DNA of 10,249 nt, taken from Eggerthellaceae bacterium UBA3686. Lineage in GTDB: Bacteria; Actinomycetota; Coriobacteriia; Coriobacteriales; Eggerthellaceae. Both the position numbers and the translations under genes were made by a program. The notes below the pieces were generated by a model. It saw only the letters and a program-made list of their open reading frames with translations, searched no databases and was not told the origin of the DNA. Where the stretch lies: assembly GCA_002371495.1 (NCBI GenBank), contig DFIX01000003.1, positions 28,172 to 38,420 on the forward strand, given 5' to 3'. Below, piece after piece: positions 1 to 8,449 of this stretch (positions are counted from its first letter, which is position 1; each line of letters begins with the position of its first letter).

Positions 1-26
1 GTCACCTACCTGGTAGACTGACTCAC
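1..26 (+). repeat. Copy A of a three-copy intergenic motif, directly before dinB
   Basis: The sequence reads GTCACCTACCTGG, then TAGAC, then TGACTCAC, ending one base before the dinB ATG. The centre TACC-T-GGTA is a 9-bp palindrome, flanked by GTCA on the left and TGAC on the right. It matches copy B (5897-5923) and copy C (10225-10249, opposite strand) in the blocks CACC, TACC-A/T-GG and TGACTC, with one base missing in the left block. The left edge is cut by the window, so the full copy cannot be judged. It could be an operator or a small dispersed repeat. Confidence 0.5.
14..19 (+). promoter_or_regulatory. Possible -10 element for a leaderless dinB transcript
   Basis: TAGACT fits the actinobacterial TANNNT -10 pattern. 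Its last base lies 7 nt before the dinB ATG, which would put the transcription start on or next to the A of the start codon. No Shine-Dalgarno sequence is visible before that ATG, which is consistent with a leaderless mRNA. No -35 can be judged because the window begins at base 1. This is inference from a short, degenerate motif that also overlaps repeat copy A. Confidence 0.3.
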
Positions 27-1355
27 ATGGATGTCATTAGGGAAAGATCTGCACAAGACGAGGCGGCGCTCGACACCTTGGCGGCAATTCCGTGGCAGGG
101 ACGCGCAGTGCTGCTCGTGGACCTAGATGCCTTCTTCGCTTCGGTCGAGCAGTTGGACCATCCCGGATGGCGTGGAAAGCCCGTTATCGTGGGCGGTGCA
201 GGCGATCGCCGAGGAGTGGTGTCGATGTGCTCGTACGAGGCGCGGGCTTATGGCGTTCGTTCGGCGATGCCCTCGTCTACCGCAGCCCGGCTTTGCCCAG
301 ATGCTGTATGGACCGAAGGCCATTACGAGCGTTACCGGCAGATGTCAAACGAGGTCATGCGGATTCTCTGGGACGAAACGCCGCATGTCCAGCAGGTCAG
401 CATCGACGAAGCCTTCATGGACGTAACCCCAACATCGGTAAACCACGACCATCCGGTGACGGTGGCGCGGCGAATTCAGCGCCGCGTCGAGAAGCTAGGT
501 GTAACCTGCTCGATCGGGGTGGGTACGACAAAGGCGGTAGCGAAGCTCGCATCCGATATGGACAAGCCGCGTGGGCTCACAGTTGTTCTGCCAGGAAGCG
601 AATCGAACTTCTTGGATCTGCAGCCTGTGCGCGCACTGAGCGGCATAGGTCCGTCGGCAGAGCGTACGCTTAAAGCTCACGGCATAATGACGTTGGGCGA
701 GCTAGCTCGCGCCGATGATGATTCAGTCGTAGCATGGCTCGGAAAGACGGGCCGCGTGATGCTAGACCGTGTTCGATGTCTCGAAGACGATCCCATAGAG
801 CCCGATACCACGGTCAAATCCGTATCAAACGAGACCTCGTTCGCGACTGATTTGACCGAAAGGGCAGATATCATGGCGGCAATCTGCACGATGGCGGCCA
901 AGACGGGCAGGCGCCTTCGCCGCAAGGGGCTTAAAGGCCGCACCTTGGCGCTTAAAGTACGCTATGCCGACCGCAGTGTACGTAGCGTGCAGCGTCCTAT
1001 AGGTTCGCCGAGCGATGATGAGTACCTCTTCGAGGCCATGCTCGACTCGATGCTCGATGAGCTGTGGTGTCCGGGCATGAGCTTGCGGCTGGTTGGGGTT
1101 GCCGTTACCGGGTTCGAAGAAGAAACCTCCGCGGCAGAGCAGCTTTCGCTCTTCGAGGAAGAGGCAAGCGAAGATGGCCGTTCCGAGCTAGCGGAGCGCA
1201 CGCTTGCAGACGAGCGTAAGCGCCGGGGAATTATGAACGCCACCGACATGGTGAAGGAGCGTTTCGGCGAATCGGCCCTTCGCTTCGGTCGCGAGCTCCG
1301 CTTAGGGGGAAACACAACGGGCTCGAGCTCGAAAAACCCAGCTGACTACAAATAA
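27..1355 (+). CDS. dinB: DNA polymerase IV (Y-family translesion polymerase, DinB)
   Basis: Error-prone Y-family DNA polymerase that extends primers past damaged template bases, recruited to stalled forks by the sliding clamp. The 442-residue product shows the palm motif VDLDAFFASVEQ (D32, with F37 as the likely steric gate against ribonucleotides) and SIDEAF (D127, E128), so the metal-binding carboxylates are intact. KLASDMDKP at 173-181 and the helix-hairpin-helix region LSGIGPSAERTL (204-215) are also typical. QLSLF at 372-376 fits the clamp-binding consensus, but about 66 residues follow it instead of its being terminal. The family is usually about 350-420 residues; the excess here is a 25-residue N-terminal lead before the first palm strand plus the C-terminal tail. 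The frame stays open upstream to the window edge and ATG27 has no clear ribosome-binding site, so the start is uncertain. A LexA box cannot be looked for because the upstream DNA is missing. Confidence 0.96.
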   Translation: MDVIRERSAQDEAALDTLAAIPWQGRAVLLVDLDAFFASVEQLDHPGWRGKPVIVGGAGDRRGVVSMCSYEARAYGVRSAMPSSTAARLCPDAVWTEGHYERYRQMSNEVMRILWDETPHVQQVSIDEAFMDVTPTSVNHDHPVTVARRIQRRVEKLGVTCSIGVGTTKAVAKLASDMDKPRGLTVVLPGSESNFLDLQPVRALSGIGPSAERTLKAHGIMTLGELARADDDSVVAWLGKTGRVMLDRVRCLEDDPIEPDTTVKSVSNETSFATDLTERADIMAAICTMAAKTGRRLRRKGLKGRTLALKVRYADRSVRSVQRPIGSPSDDEYLFEAMLDSMLDELWCPGMSLRLVGVAVTGFEEETSAAEQLSLFEEEASEDGRSELAERTLADERKRRGIMNATDMVKERFGESALRFGRELRLGGNTTGSSSKNPADYK

Positions 1356-1367
1356 CCAGAAAAAGAA

Positions 1368-1396
1368 GGGACGGGCCAGGTGAACTGGCCCGTCCC
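1368..1396. terminator. Bidirectional terminator between dinB and the DegV gene
   Basis: A perfect 12-bp stem (GGGACGGGCCAG at 1368-1379, complement at 1385-1396) closes a GTGAA loop. It lies 12 bp after the dinB stop and 22 bp beyond the DegV stop, between convergent genes. On the minus strand the stem is followed by a T-rich run (TTCTTTTTC), a good intrinsic terminator for the DegV gene. On the plus strand the tail (TGATTGCATTATT) is only moderately T-rich, so termination of dinB there is less certain. Confidence 0.85.
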
Positions 1397-1418
1397 TGAT
1401 TGCATTATTGGCAATAGG

Positions 1419-2294
1419 TTAGTTCCGGCTTTCGGCAAGGTAGAAAAGGGCGAGCGTGCCTGGGCCCGAGTGCGCACCGATGACGGGGTCGAGCATGTTA
1501 ACCTCGAACTTCGTGCAACCGAAACGCTTCTTGACGAGCTCGACGAGGTAATCGGCGTCTTCTTGGCAATCACCGTGGCTGATGAACACTTCCGCATCGG
1601 CTGCGGGTTGATCCACGGTCTTTTCCATGTGGTCGACGAGAGCCTGAATCGACTTTTTGCGACCGCGGACCTTCTCCATGGGGATGAGCTTTCCATCGTC
1701 GTCCACATGAAGAACTGGCTTTATGTTGAGCAGCGTACCTGCCCAGGCGCTCGTACGCGACACGCGTCCGCCGCGGAATAGGAACATGAGGTCGTCGACC
1801 GTGAACCAGTGGGCGAGCTTCAGCTTGTTGGCTTCGACCCATGCATGCACTTCTTCGATGGTGGCGCCTGCCTGCGCCATTTTGACGGCCTTGTAAACCA
1901 GAAGGCCTTCGCCCATGGCGGCGGCAAGCGTGTCGGTGTGGTAGATCTTTTGCCCGGGATAGTTCGGCCGTAGCTCCTCAAGCAGGGCGGCCGTAGCTTG
2001 GTACGTACCCGAAAGCCCGCTCGAGAAGCCGATGTAGAGCACATCCTTGCCCTGGTCGAGCAGGTTTTTCAATAGTTCTTCTGAGTTTTGCAGGTTTGGT
2101 AGCGACGTTGTGAAGACTTTGCCATCGCGCATCATCTTGAAGAAGGCTTTGAGGTCGCTGTCGCGCCCGGCGGTATAACTCTGGTACTGCTCCCCATCGC
2201 TCATGAACGATAGCGGAAGAATGTGCAGGCCGAAGTCGCGAATCATCTGATCGCTCAGGTTGCAGCTAGAATCAGTGACAATTTCGAATTGCAT
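1419..2294 (-). CDS. DegV family protein (fatty-acid-binding, FakB-like)
   Basis: Members of this family bind one long-chain fatty acid. Characterised ones (FakB) present it to the kinase FakA, which makes acyl phosphate for phospholipid synthesis. The 291-residue product has the usual family length and landmarks: TDSSCNL at 7-13, the TSLP segment at 63-66 with the following helix, SSGLSGT at 91-97 (ligand carboxylate-binding loop in the family), FRGGRVS at 173-179 and GAHSGPGT at 273-280. There is no signal peptide or membrane segment, so it is cytosolic. The start at 2294 is supported by AAAGGAA (2301-2307, minus strand), 6 nt upstream. The gene stands alone between the dinB terminator and the divergent ileS spacer. 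No FakA (DAK2-domain) gene is in the window, so the FakB role is by family only and the ligand is unknown. Confidence 0.93.
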   Translation of the reverse strand: MQFEIVTDSSCNLSDQMIRDFGLHILPLSFMSDGEQYQSYTAGRDSDLKAFFKMMRDGKVFTTSLPNLQNSEELLKNLLDQGKDVLYIGFSSGLSGTYQATAALLEELRPNYPGQKIYHTDTLAAAMGEGLLVYKAVKMAQAGATIEEVHAWVEANKLKLAHWFTVDDLMFLFRGGRVSRTSAWAGTLLNIKPVLHVDDDGKLIPMEKVRGRKKSIQALVDHMEKTVDQPAADAEVFISHGDCQEDADYLVELVKKRFGCTKFEVNMLDPVIGAHSGPGTLALFYLAESRN

Positions 2295-2326
2295 TTATGG
2301 TTCCTTTCAGTACGAAAACTAGCGCT

Positions 2327-2332
2327 ATTGTA
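2327..2332 (-). promoter_or_regulatory. Probable -10 of the DegV gene
   Basis: On the minus strand TACAAT lies 32 bp upstream of the DegV start codon, a good distance for a promoter with a short leader. No convincing -35 hexamer is present at the expected spacing, so the call rests on one hexamer. Confidence 0.4.
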
Positions 2333-2461
2333 CATGAATGCGGCGAAATCATCCGAGAAGCTCCCGTGGGTGGCAGGTTAGAAACTGAGCCGTGCGGAGG
2401 CATAGCTGTGCAGTCATTTTGAATGAGCTTCTTGACTCTGGGAATCAGCTGGTTGTTCGCG

Positions 2462-2467
2462 TACAAT
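2462..2467 (+). promoter_or_regulatory. Probable -10 of ileS
   Basis: TACAAT lies 36 bp before the ileS start codon and predicts a leader of roughly 30 nt. No -35 stands at 16-18 bp: the nearest TTGACT (2432-2437) is 24 bp away, too far for a standard promoter. A leader this short leaves no room for a T-box riboswitch, which controls ileS in many Gram-positive bacteria. The 209-bp spacer between the DegV gene and ileS otherwise shows no clear regulatory structure. Confidence 0.4.
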
Positions 2468-2493
2468 TATCGGGTTTGAGCAACGAAGCTGAA

Positions 2494-2499
2494 AGAGGG
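2494..2499 (+). promoter_or_regulatory. Ribosome-binding site that sets the GTG start of ileS
   Basis: AGAGGG lies 4 nt before GTG at 2504. The next in-frame ATG (2528) has no comparable site, and the residues between them (SYKDTMNLPQTDF) align with the normal N-terminus of bacterial IleRS. This supports GTG as the true start. Confidence 0.75.
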
Positions 2500-2503
2500 A
2501 ATT

Positions 2504-5345
<2,842 letters not shown>

Positions 5346-5347
<2 letters not shown>

Positions 5348-5382
5348 ATGTGAAAAAGGGGTCAGACCCCTTTTTCACATTT
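5346..5382. repeat. REP-like palindrome / possible terminator between ileS and lspA
   Basis: A perfect 17-bp inverted repeat (5346-5362 and 5366-5382) surrounds a CAG loop. The core GGGGTCAGACCCC is bounded by five A on the left and five T on the right, so it has intrinsic-terminator shape on both strands. It begins inside the ileS stop codon and ends 9 bp before the lspA start. It resembles the larger palindrome at 7107-7176: both carry an AAAAAGGGG…CCCC core. From memory, such GGGGTCAGACCCC palindromes recur in coriobacterial genomes, which would make this a dispersed element and not a gene-specific terminator. A genome-wide count is needed to decide. Confidence 0.85.
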
Positions 5383-5391
5383 TTGTCAGAA

Positions 5392-5880
5392 ATGAAGAAA
5401 GAACAGGGAAAATATCCATGGGGCAAGGTCGGCGTGTTCGTCGGCCTCGCCGTCGCATGGATCGTCCTCGACCAGTTCGTTAAGGGATTCTTTGCAGGTC
5501 AGCAACCTGGTGGTGTAATCGCCGGGCCGTTCCTGGGTCTCGTCGACATTCGCCTCGTGCACAACACAGGCGGCGCATGGGGCATTTTCTCGGATTCCAC
5601 GTTCGCCCTTGGCGTTTTCTCGCTCGCCGTTTGCGCGGCAATTGCGGCGTACTTCTTGGTGACGGCGCGCCAGAACAGCATGTTGCAGACGATTTCGTTT
5701 GCGCTCATCGTGGCGGGCGGCATCGGCAACGCCATCGACCGCTTTGCCCAGGGGTTCGTTACCGACATGATCGAGTTCAGCTTTTTCGATTTTCCTGTCT
5801 TTAACGTAGCTGATATCGGCGTTACATGCGGGTTTGCACTGCTTGTAGTCTCGATGCTGTTTACCGTACGCCAAAGTTAA
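5392..5880 (+). CDS. lspA: Lipoprotein signal peptidase (signal peptidase II)
   Basis: Membrane aspartyl protease that removes the signal peptide of prolipoproteins after diacylglyceryl attachment to the lipobox cysteine. The 162-residue product has four hydrophobic segments (about 13-30, 71-90, 99-116 and 137-157), as expected for the family. The conserved motifs are VHNTGGAWGIF (56-66), GNAIDRF with catalytic D116, and FNVADIG with catalytic D141. I chose ATG at 5392. The longer frame from GTG at 5350 only adds a translation of the palindrome (KKGSDPFFTF), which looks like repeat sequence. No good Shine-Dalgarno precedes ATG5392 (TTTTTGTCAGAA), so translation may be weak or depend on ileS translation 44 bp upstream. 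Coupling with the downstream pseudouridine synthase gene is the same as the lspA–ylyB pair of Bacillus. Confidence 0.96.
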   Translation: MKKEQGKYPWGKVGVFVGLAVAWIVLDQFVKGFFAGQQPGGVIAGPFLGLVDIRLVHNTGGAWGIFSDSTFALGVFSLAVCAAIAAYFLVTARQNSMLQTISFALIVAGGIGNAIDRFAQGFVTDMIEFSFFDFPVFNVADIGVTCGFALLVVSMLFTVRQS

Positions 5881-5896
5881 ATACATTGCACACAAT

Positions 5897-5923
5897 GAGT
5901 CACCTTACCAGGTATGGTGACTC
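5897..5923 (+). repeat. Copy B of the three-copy motif: 27-bp palindrome between lspA and the pseudouridine synthase gene
   Basis: Left arm GAGTCACCTTACC, central A, right arm GGTATGGTGACTC. The arms pair at 12 of 13 positions, with a single T-T mismatch. It lies 16 bp after the lspA stop and 14 bp before the chosen start of the next gene, leaving room for its ribosome-binding site. No T-run follows, so it is not an ordinary intrinsic terminator. It shares CACCTTACCAGG and TGACTC, at the same five-base spacing, with copy C at 10225-10249. Confidence 0.7.
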
Positions 5924-5928
5924 GTGAT

Positions 5929-5933
5929 AGGAG
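5929..5933 (+). promoter_or_regulatory. Ribosome-binding site that sets the start of the pseudouridine synthase gene
   Basis: AGGAG lies 4 nt before ATG at 5938. The earlier in-frame ATG at 5914 falls inside palindrome copy B and has no ribosome-binding site, so the later start is preferred. Confidence 0.8.
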
Positions 5934-5937
5934 AGCC

Positions 5938-6996
5938 ATGACATCACGGTGCTACGTAGCTACAGCCGCTGACGAGGGCGTGCGACTCGATGCGCTCATG
6001 GGGCAGCGCGGCCTGTATGCCAGTCGTTCGGCCGCTGCCCACGCCATCGATGATGGAAAGGTCTTGGTTTCAGGCGAGCCAGCCAGCAAGAAGCATGTCG
6101 TAAAGGCCGGCCAGGCAATTGTCTACGAAGTCGAGGAACAGGCTGTCGACACGCCGCTTACGGGCGAAGCCATTCCGCTTGATATCCGCTACGAGGATGA
6201 CGACCTTATCGTGCTTTCGAAGCAGGCCGGGCTCGTATGCCATCCGTCCGACGACCACATGGACGGCACGCTTGTCAACGCTCTCATATACCATTGCGGC
6301 GCAGAGAATCTCTGCAACGTTCAGGGCGAAAAGGACCGCTTGGGCATCGTCCATAGGCTCGACATGGATACAACGGGCCTTATGATGGCGGCGAAGTCAA
6401 ACGTCGCAGGTGAAACGCTCATGGCGGCCATCCAAGACCATGTGGTGGACCGACGCTACCTCGCGCTCGTGCATGGGGTCATTTCGATCGAATCGGGTAT
6501 GGTCGATGCCCCCATTGCGCGCCATGCGAAGGATCGCACGCGCATGGCTATACGCGATTGCGAGTCATCACGCGAGGCCATTACGACATTTCGAGTAATC
6601 GAGCGGTTCGAAGCCGGCCCTAAAGACAATGGCTATACGCTCATCGATTGCAAGCTGTTCACCGGGCGAACCCATCAGATCCGCGTGCATATGGAATACG
6701 CAAAGCATCCACTTGTCGGAGATCCTCTTTATGTTGCCAGTCGTCCGAAAGCCGATTCTGCGAACCTGGGGTTGCGTCGCCAGTTTTTGCATTCGTTCAT
6801 GCTCAGCTTGGATCACCCCGTAACGGGGGAGTCGCTGCGATTCGCCGATAATGTTTCGACCGATCTTCAGCGTGTCCTCGACGGATTATCTGAGCGCAGC
6901 ATGGGAATCACCGATCATGGTCGCGAGATCATGACAATTCTCGATGATGCGCCGCATCCGAGCATCGAAGGTATTCCGTACCTCGACCAGCGCTAG
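5938..6996 (+). CDS. RluA/RluD-family 23S rRNA pseudouridine synthase
   Basis: Isomerises specific uridines to pseudouridine in structured RNA. Family members next to lspA (YlyB in Bacillus, RluD-like) are thought to act on large-subunit rRNA. The 352-residue product starts with an S4-type RNA-binding domain (about 15-65, including the strand DDGKVLVSG). The catalytic domain follows, with IVLSKQAGLVCHP (91-103), the signature HRLDMDTTGL at 139-148 with catalytic D142, and TGRTHQIRVHM near 242-252. A C-terminal tail of roughly 30 residues extends past the usual domain end. The start at 5938 is preferred over 5914 on ribosome-binding-site evidence. It is very likely co-transcribed with lspA, 57 bp upstream. 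Which uridine is modified cannot be read from the sequence; RluD-type (helix 69) is a guess from the S4 domain. Confidence 0.95.
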   Translation: MTSRCYVATAADEGVRLDALMGQRGLYASRSAAAHAIDDGKVLVSGEPASKKHVVKAGQAIVYEVEEQAVDTPLTGEAIPLDIRYEDDDLIVLSKQAGLVCHPSDDHMDGTLVNALIYHCGAENLCNVQGEKDRLGIVHRLDMDTTGLMMAAKSNVAGETLMAAIQDHVVDRRYLALVHGVISIESGMVDAPIARHAKDRTRMAIRDCESSREAITTFRVIERFEAGPKDNGYTLIDCKLFTGRTHQIRVHMEYAKHPLVGDPLYVASRPKADSANLGLRRQFLHSFMLSLDHPVTGESLRFADNVSTDLQRVLDGLSERSMGITDHGREIMTILDDAPHPSIEGIPYLDQR

Positions 6997-7065
6997 CAGA
7001 CGATCCAAAACTGTTGTTAACGTCTATTTGCGCACCCTGCGTAATGAAAGATGCGATTCATTGGC

Positions 7066-7071
7066 TATACT
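7066..7071 (+). promoter_or_regulatory. Probable -10 of the coaBC promoter
   Basis: TATACT stands in the AT-richer part of the 203-bp spacer before coaBC. It predicts transcription starting near 7078, so the palindrome at 7107-7176 would be in the 5' leader of the coaBC mRNA. No clear -35 sits 16-18 bp upstream. coaBC might also be reached by read-through from the pseudouridine synthase gene, since no terminator is visible right after that gene. Confidence 0.45.
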
Positions 7072-7106
7072 TAGCGGGAATTCTCACAGAAAGGCCATGT
7101 GCGAAA

Positions 7107-7176
7107 GCTGACAATTTGGGGAGACTCCCCTTTTTGTCATGACTGACAAAAAGGGGAGTCTCCCCAAATTGTCAGC
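7107..7176. repeat. Large REP/MITE-like palindrome in the coaBC leader
   Basis: A perfect 33-bp inverted repeat (7107-7139 and 7144-7176) surrounds the four-base centre TGAC. Each arm holds its own small palindrome: GGGGAGACTCCCC in the left arm and GGGGAGTCTCCCC in the right. The unit is therefore two inverted terminator-like hairpins back to back, as in paired REP elements. In the plus direction the left arm alone gives a 6-bp stem followed by TTTTTGTCA, a credible intrinsic terminator or attenuator. The minus direction gives the same. It lies between the likely coaBC promoter and the coaBC start. No transposase lies nearby. Confidence 0.88.
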
Positions 7177-7189
7177 GTAGATGTGGAAT

Positions 7190-7193
7190 GGAG
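7190..7193 (+). promoter_or_regulatory. Ribosome-binding site that sets the coaBC start
   Basis: GGAG lies 6 nt before ATG at 7200. The earlier in-frame ATG at 7188 overlaps this site and has no site of its own. Starting at 7200 also gives the N-terminus (MRTVLVGVTG) expected for the flavoprotein domain. Confidence 0.75.
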
Positions 7194-7199
7194 AATAGC

Positions 7200-8384
7200 A
7201 TGAGAACGGTGCTCGTCGGCGTAACGGGATGCGTTGCGATTTACAAAGCATGCGAGGTTGTGCGCGGTCTGCAGAAAGCCGGCGTGCGCGTCAAGGTCGT
7301 TATGACCGAGCATGCTACCGAGTTCATAAAGCCGGCGATGTTCAGGGCGCTGACGCGCGAGCCGGTTGCAGTCGGCCTTTTCGACGATGCGCCTGGCGAC
7401 CCGATACACCACATATCGCTTGCAAAGGAAGCCGATTTATTTCTGATTGCGCCCTGCACGGCCAATGTCATGGGTAAAATCGCGCACGGCATCGCCGACG
7501 ATTTGCTGACGACCACTGCAATGGCAACGAGCGCGCCTCTTCTCATAGCCCCGGCGATGAACGTGAATATGTATGAGAGCACGGCAAACCAGGAGAATAT
7601 GCGCGCGTTGCGCGAGCGAGGCGTAGCATTCGTCGATTCTGGGTCAGGCTACCTTGCATGCGGAGACATGGGGAAGGGGAGACTCGCCGATGTGGACGAG
7701 ATCGTGTCCCGGGCCCTTCAAATGCTCGGAGCCCGCCGCGACTTGGTTGGCAAGCGTGTTTTGATCACGACGGGGCCGACCGTCGAGCCAATCGATCCCG
7801 TGCGTTTCATATCTAACCCTTCATCGGGGAAAACGGGCTTCGCACTTGCCGAGGCGGCGCAGGAACGCGGAGCCGAGGTGCAGCTCGTTTGCGGACCCGT
7901 GCAACTCGATAATCCCGCAGGGGTCGAGGTTATGCGCGTGAAGACCGCGCTCCAAATGTACGATGCGGTCGATGCGCGTTTCGACGATACCGATATTGCG
8001 ATTTTCGCCGCAGCCGTGAGCGATTTCCGCCCTGCAAAACCGGCGGATTATAAGCTTAAGAAGGGCTCGGCTGATGCGCAATTGCAGATCCTCGAACTTG
8101 TCGAGAATCCGGACATCCTGGCAAGCATGGGTGCAAGGAAGCGTCCAGACCAGGTGGTCGTGGGGTTCGCGGCCGAGACCGAAGACGTCGAGGAGAACGC
8201 TCGGAAGAAACTCGTCAGCAAACATGCTGACCTAATCATCGGCAACCTTGCCGGTAACGGTAGAGCGTTCGGCACCGAAGAGAACGAGATTGTTCTCGTA
8301 GACGCAGACGGCATTGCCCATGCCGGCCCCACATCAAAGCGCGACCTAGCCGACATCATCCTCGACGCAGCGCTCAAGGTATAA
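7200..8384 (+). CDS. coaBC: Bifunctional phosphopantothenoylcysteine decarboxylase / phosphopantothenate–cysteine ligase
   Basis: Catalyses two successive steps of coenzyme A synthesis in the cytosol: CoaB joins cysteine to 4'-phosphopantothenate using a nucleotide triphosphate, and CoaC, with FMN, decarboxylates the product to 4'-phosphopantetheine. The 394-residue product has the normal length for the fusion. CoaC part (about 1-180): GVTGCVAIYKA (7-17), HHISLAKEAD with the likely catalytic H71, APAMNVNMYE with the PAMN signature (118-121), and YLACGDMGKGRLAD with C154 in the substrate clamp. CoaB part (about 185-394): TTGPTVEPIDPVRFISNPSSGKTG (190-213, nucleotide binding), AAAVSDFRPAK (270-280), YKLKKG near 284-289 and VGFAAETED (321-329). 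Nothing essential seems missing. It stands alone; its leader holds a large palindrome and a strong hairpin follows its stop. Confidence 0.98.
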   Translation: MRTVLVGVTGCVAIYKACEVVRGLQKAGVRVKVVMTEHATEFIKPAMFRALTREPVAVGLFDDAPGDPIHHISLAKEADLFLIAPCTANVMGKIAHGIADDLLTTTAMATSAPLLIAPAMNVNMYESTANQENMRALRERGVAFVDSGSGYLACGDMGKGRLADVDEIVSRALQMLGARRDLVGKRVLITTGPTVEPIDPVRFISNPSSGKTGFALAEAAQERGAEVQLVCGPVQLDNPAGVEVMRVKTALQMYDAVDARFDDTDIAIFAAAVSDFRPAKPADYKLKKGSADAQLQILELVENPDILASMGARKRPDQVVVGFAAETEDVEENARKKLVSKHADLIIGNLAGNGRAFGTEENEIVLVDADGIAHAGPTSKRDLADIILDAALKV

Positions 8385-8422
8385 AACGGAGGCGAAGAGG
8401 ATGTTCCTCTTCGCCTCCGTTT
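8384..8422. terminator. Bidirectional terminator between coaBC and the ATPase gene
   Basis: A perfect 17-bp stem (8384-8400 and 8406-8422) closes an ATGTT loop between convergent genes. It starts in the last base of the coaBC stop codon. The plus-strand tail is limited to the three T at the stem end. On the minus strand the run is four T followed by ATA. It serves both genes, probably better for the ATPase gene. Confidence 0.85.
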
Positions 8423-8449
8423 GCAACTCGATGTCGAATATCAGGTTGG

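Noticed and set aside
2432..2437. TTGACT as the -35 of ileS
   Set aside because: It stands 24 bp from the TACAAT -10, beyond the usable spacing, and no -10 lies 16-18 bp after it.
2295..2503. A T-box riboswitch before ileS
   Set aside because: GGGTGGCAGG near 2367-2376 recalls the T-box bulge, but the following bases do not match (no ACCGCG-type continuation), no Stem I or specifier hairpin is evident, and the likely -10 at 2462-2467 leaves a leader of only about 30 nt.
5350..5391. N-terminal extension of LspA from GTG at 5350
   Set aside because: The extra residues are a translation of the palindrome. The site has no ribosome-binding site, and the family N-terminus begins near ATG5392.
5914..5937. 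Upstream ATG for the pseudouridine synthase
   Set aside because: It lies within palindrome copy B without a ribosome-binding site; AGGAG clearly serves ATG5938.
7097..7111. A four-residue leader peptide (MCES) before the coaBC palindrome
   Set aside because: AAAGG lies only 2 nt before the ATG and the frame stops inside the palindrome after four residues. No regulatory codon run is present, so it is most likely chance.
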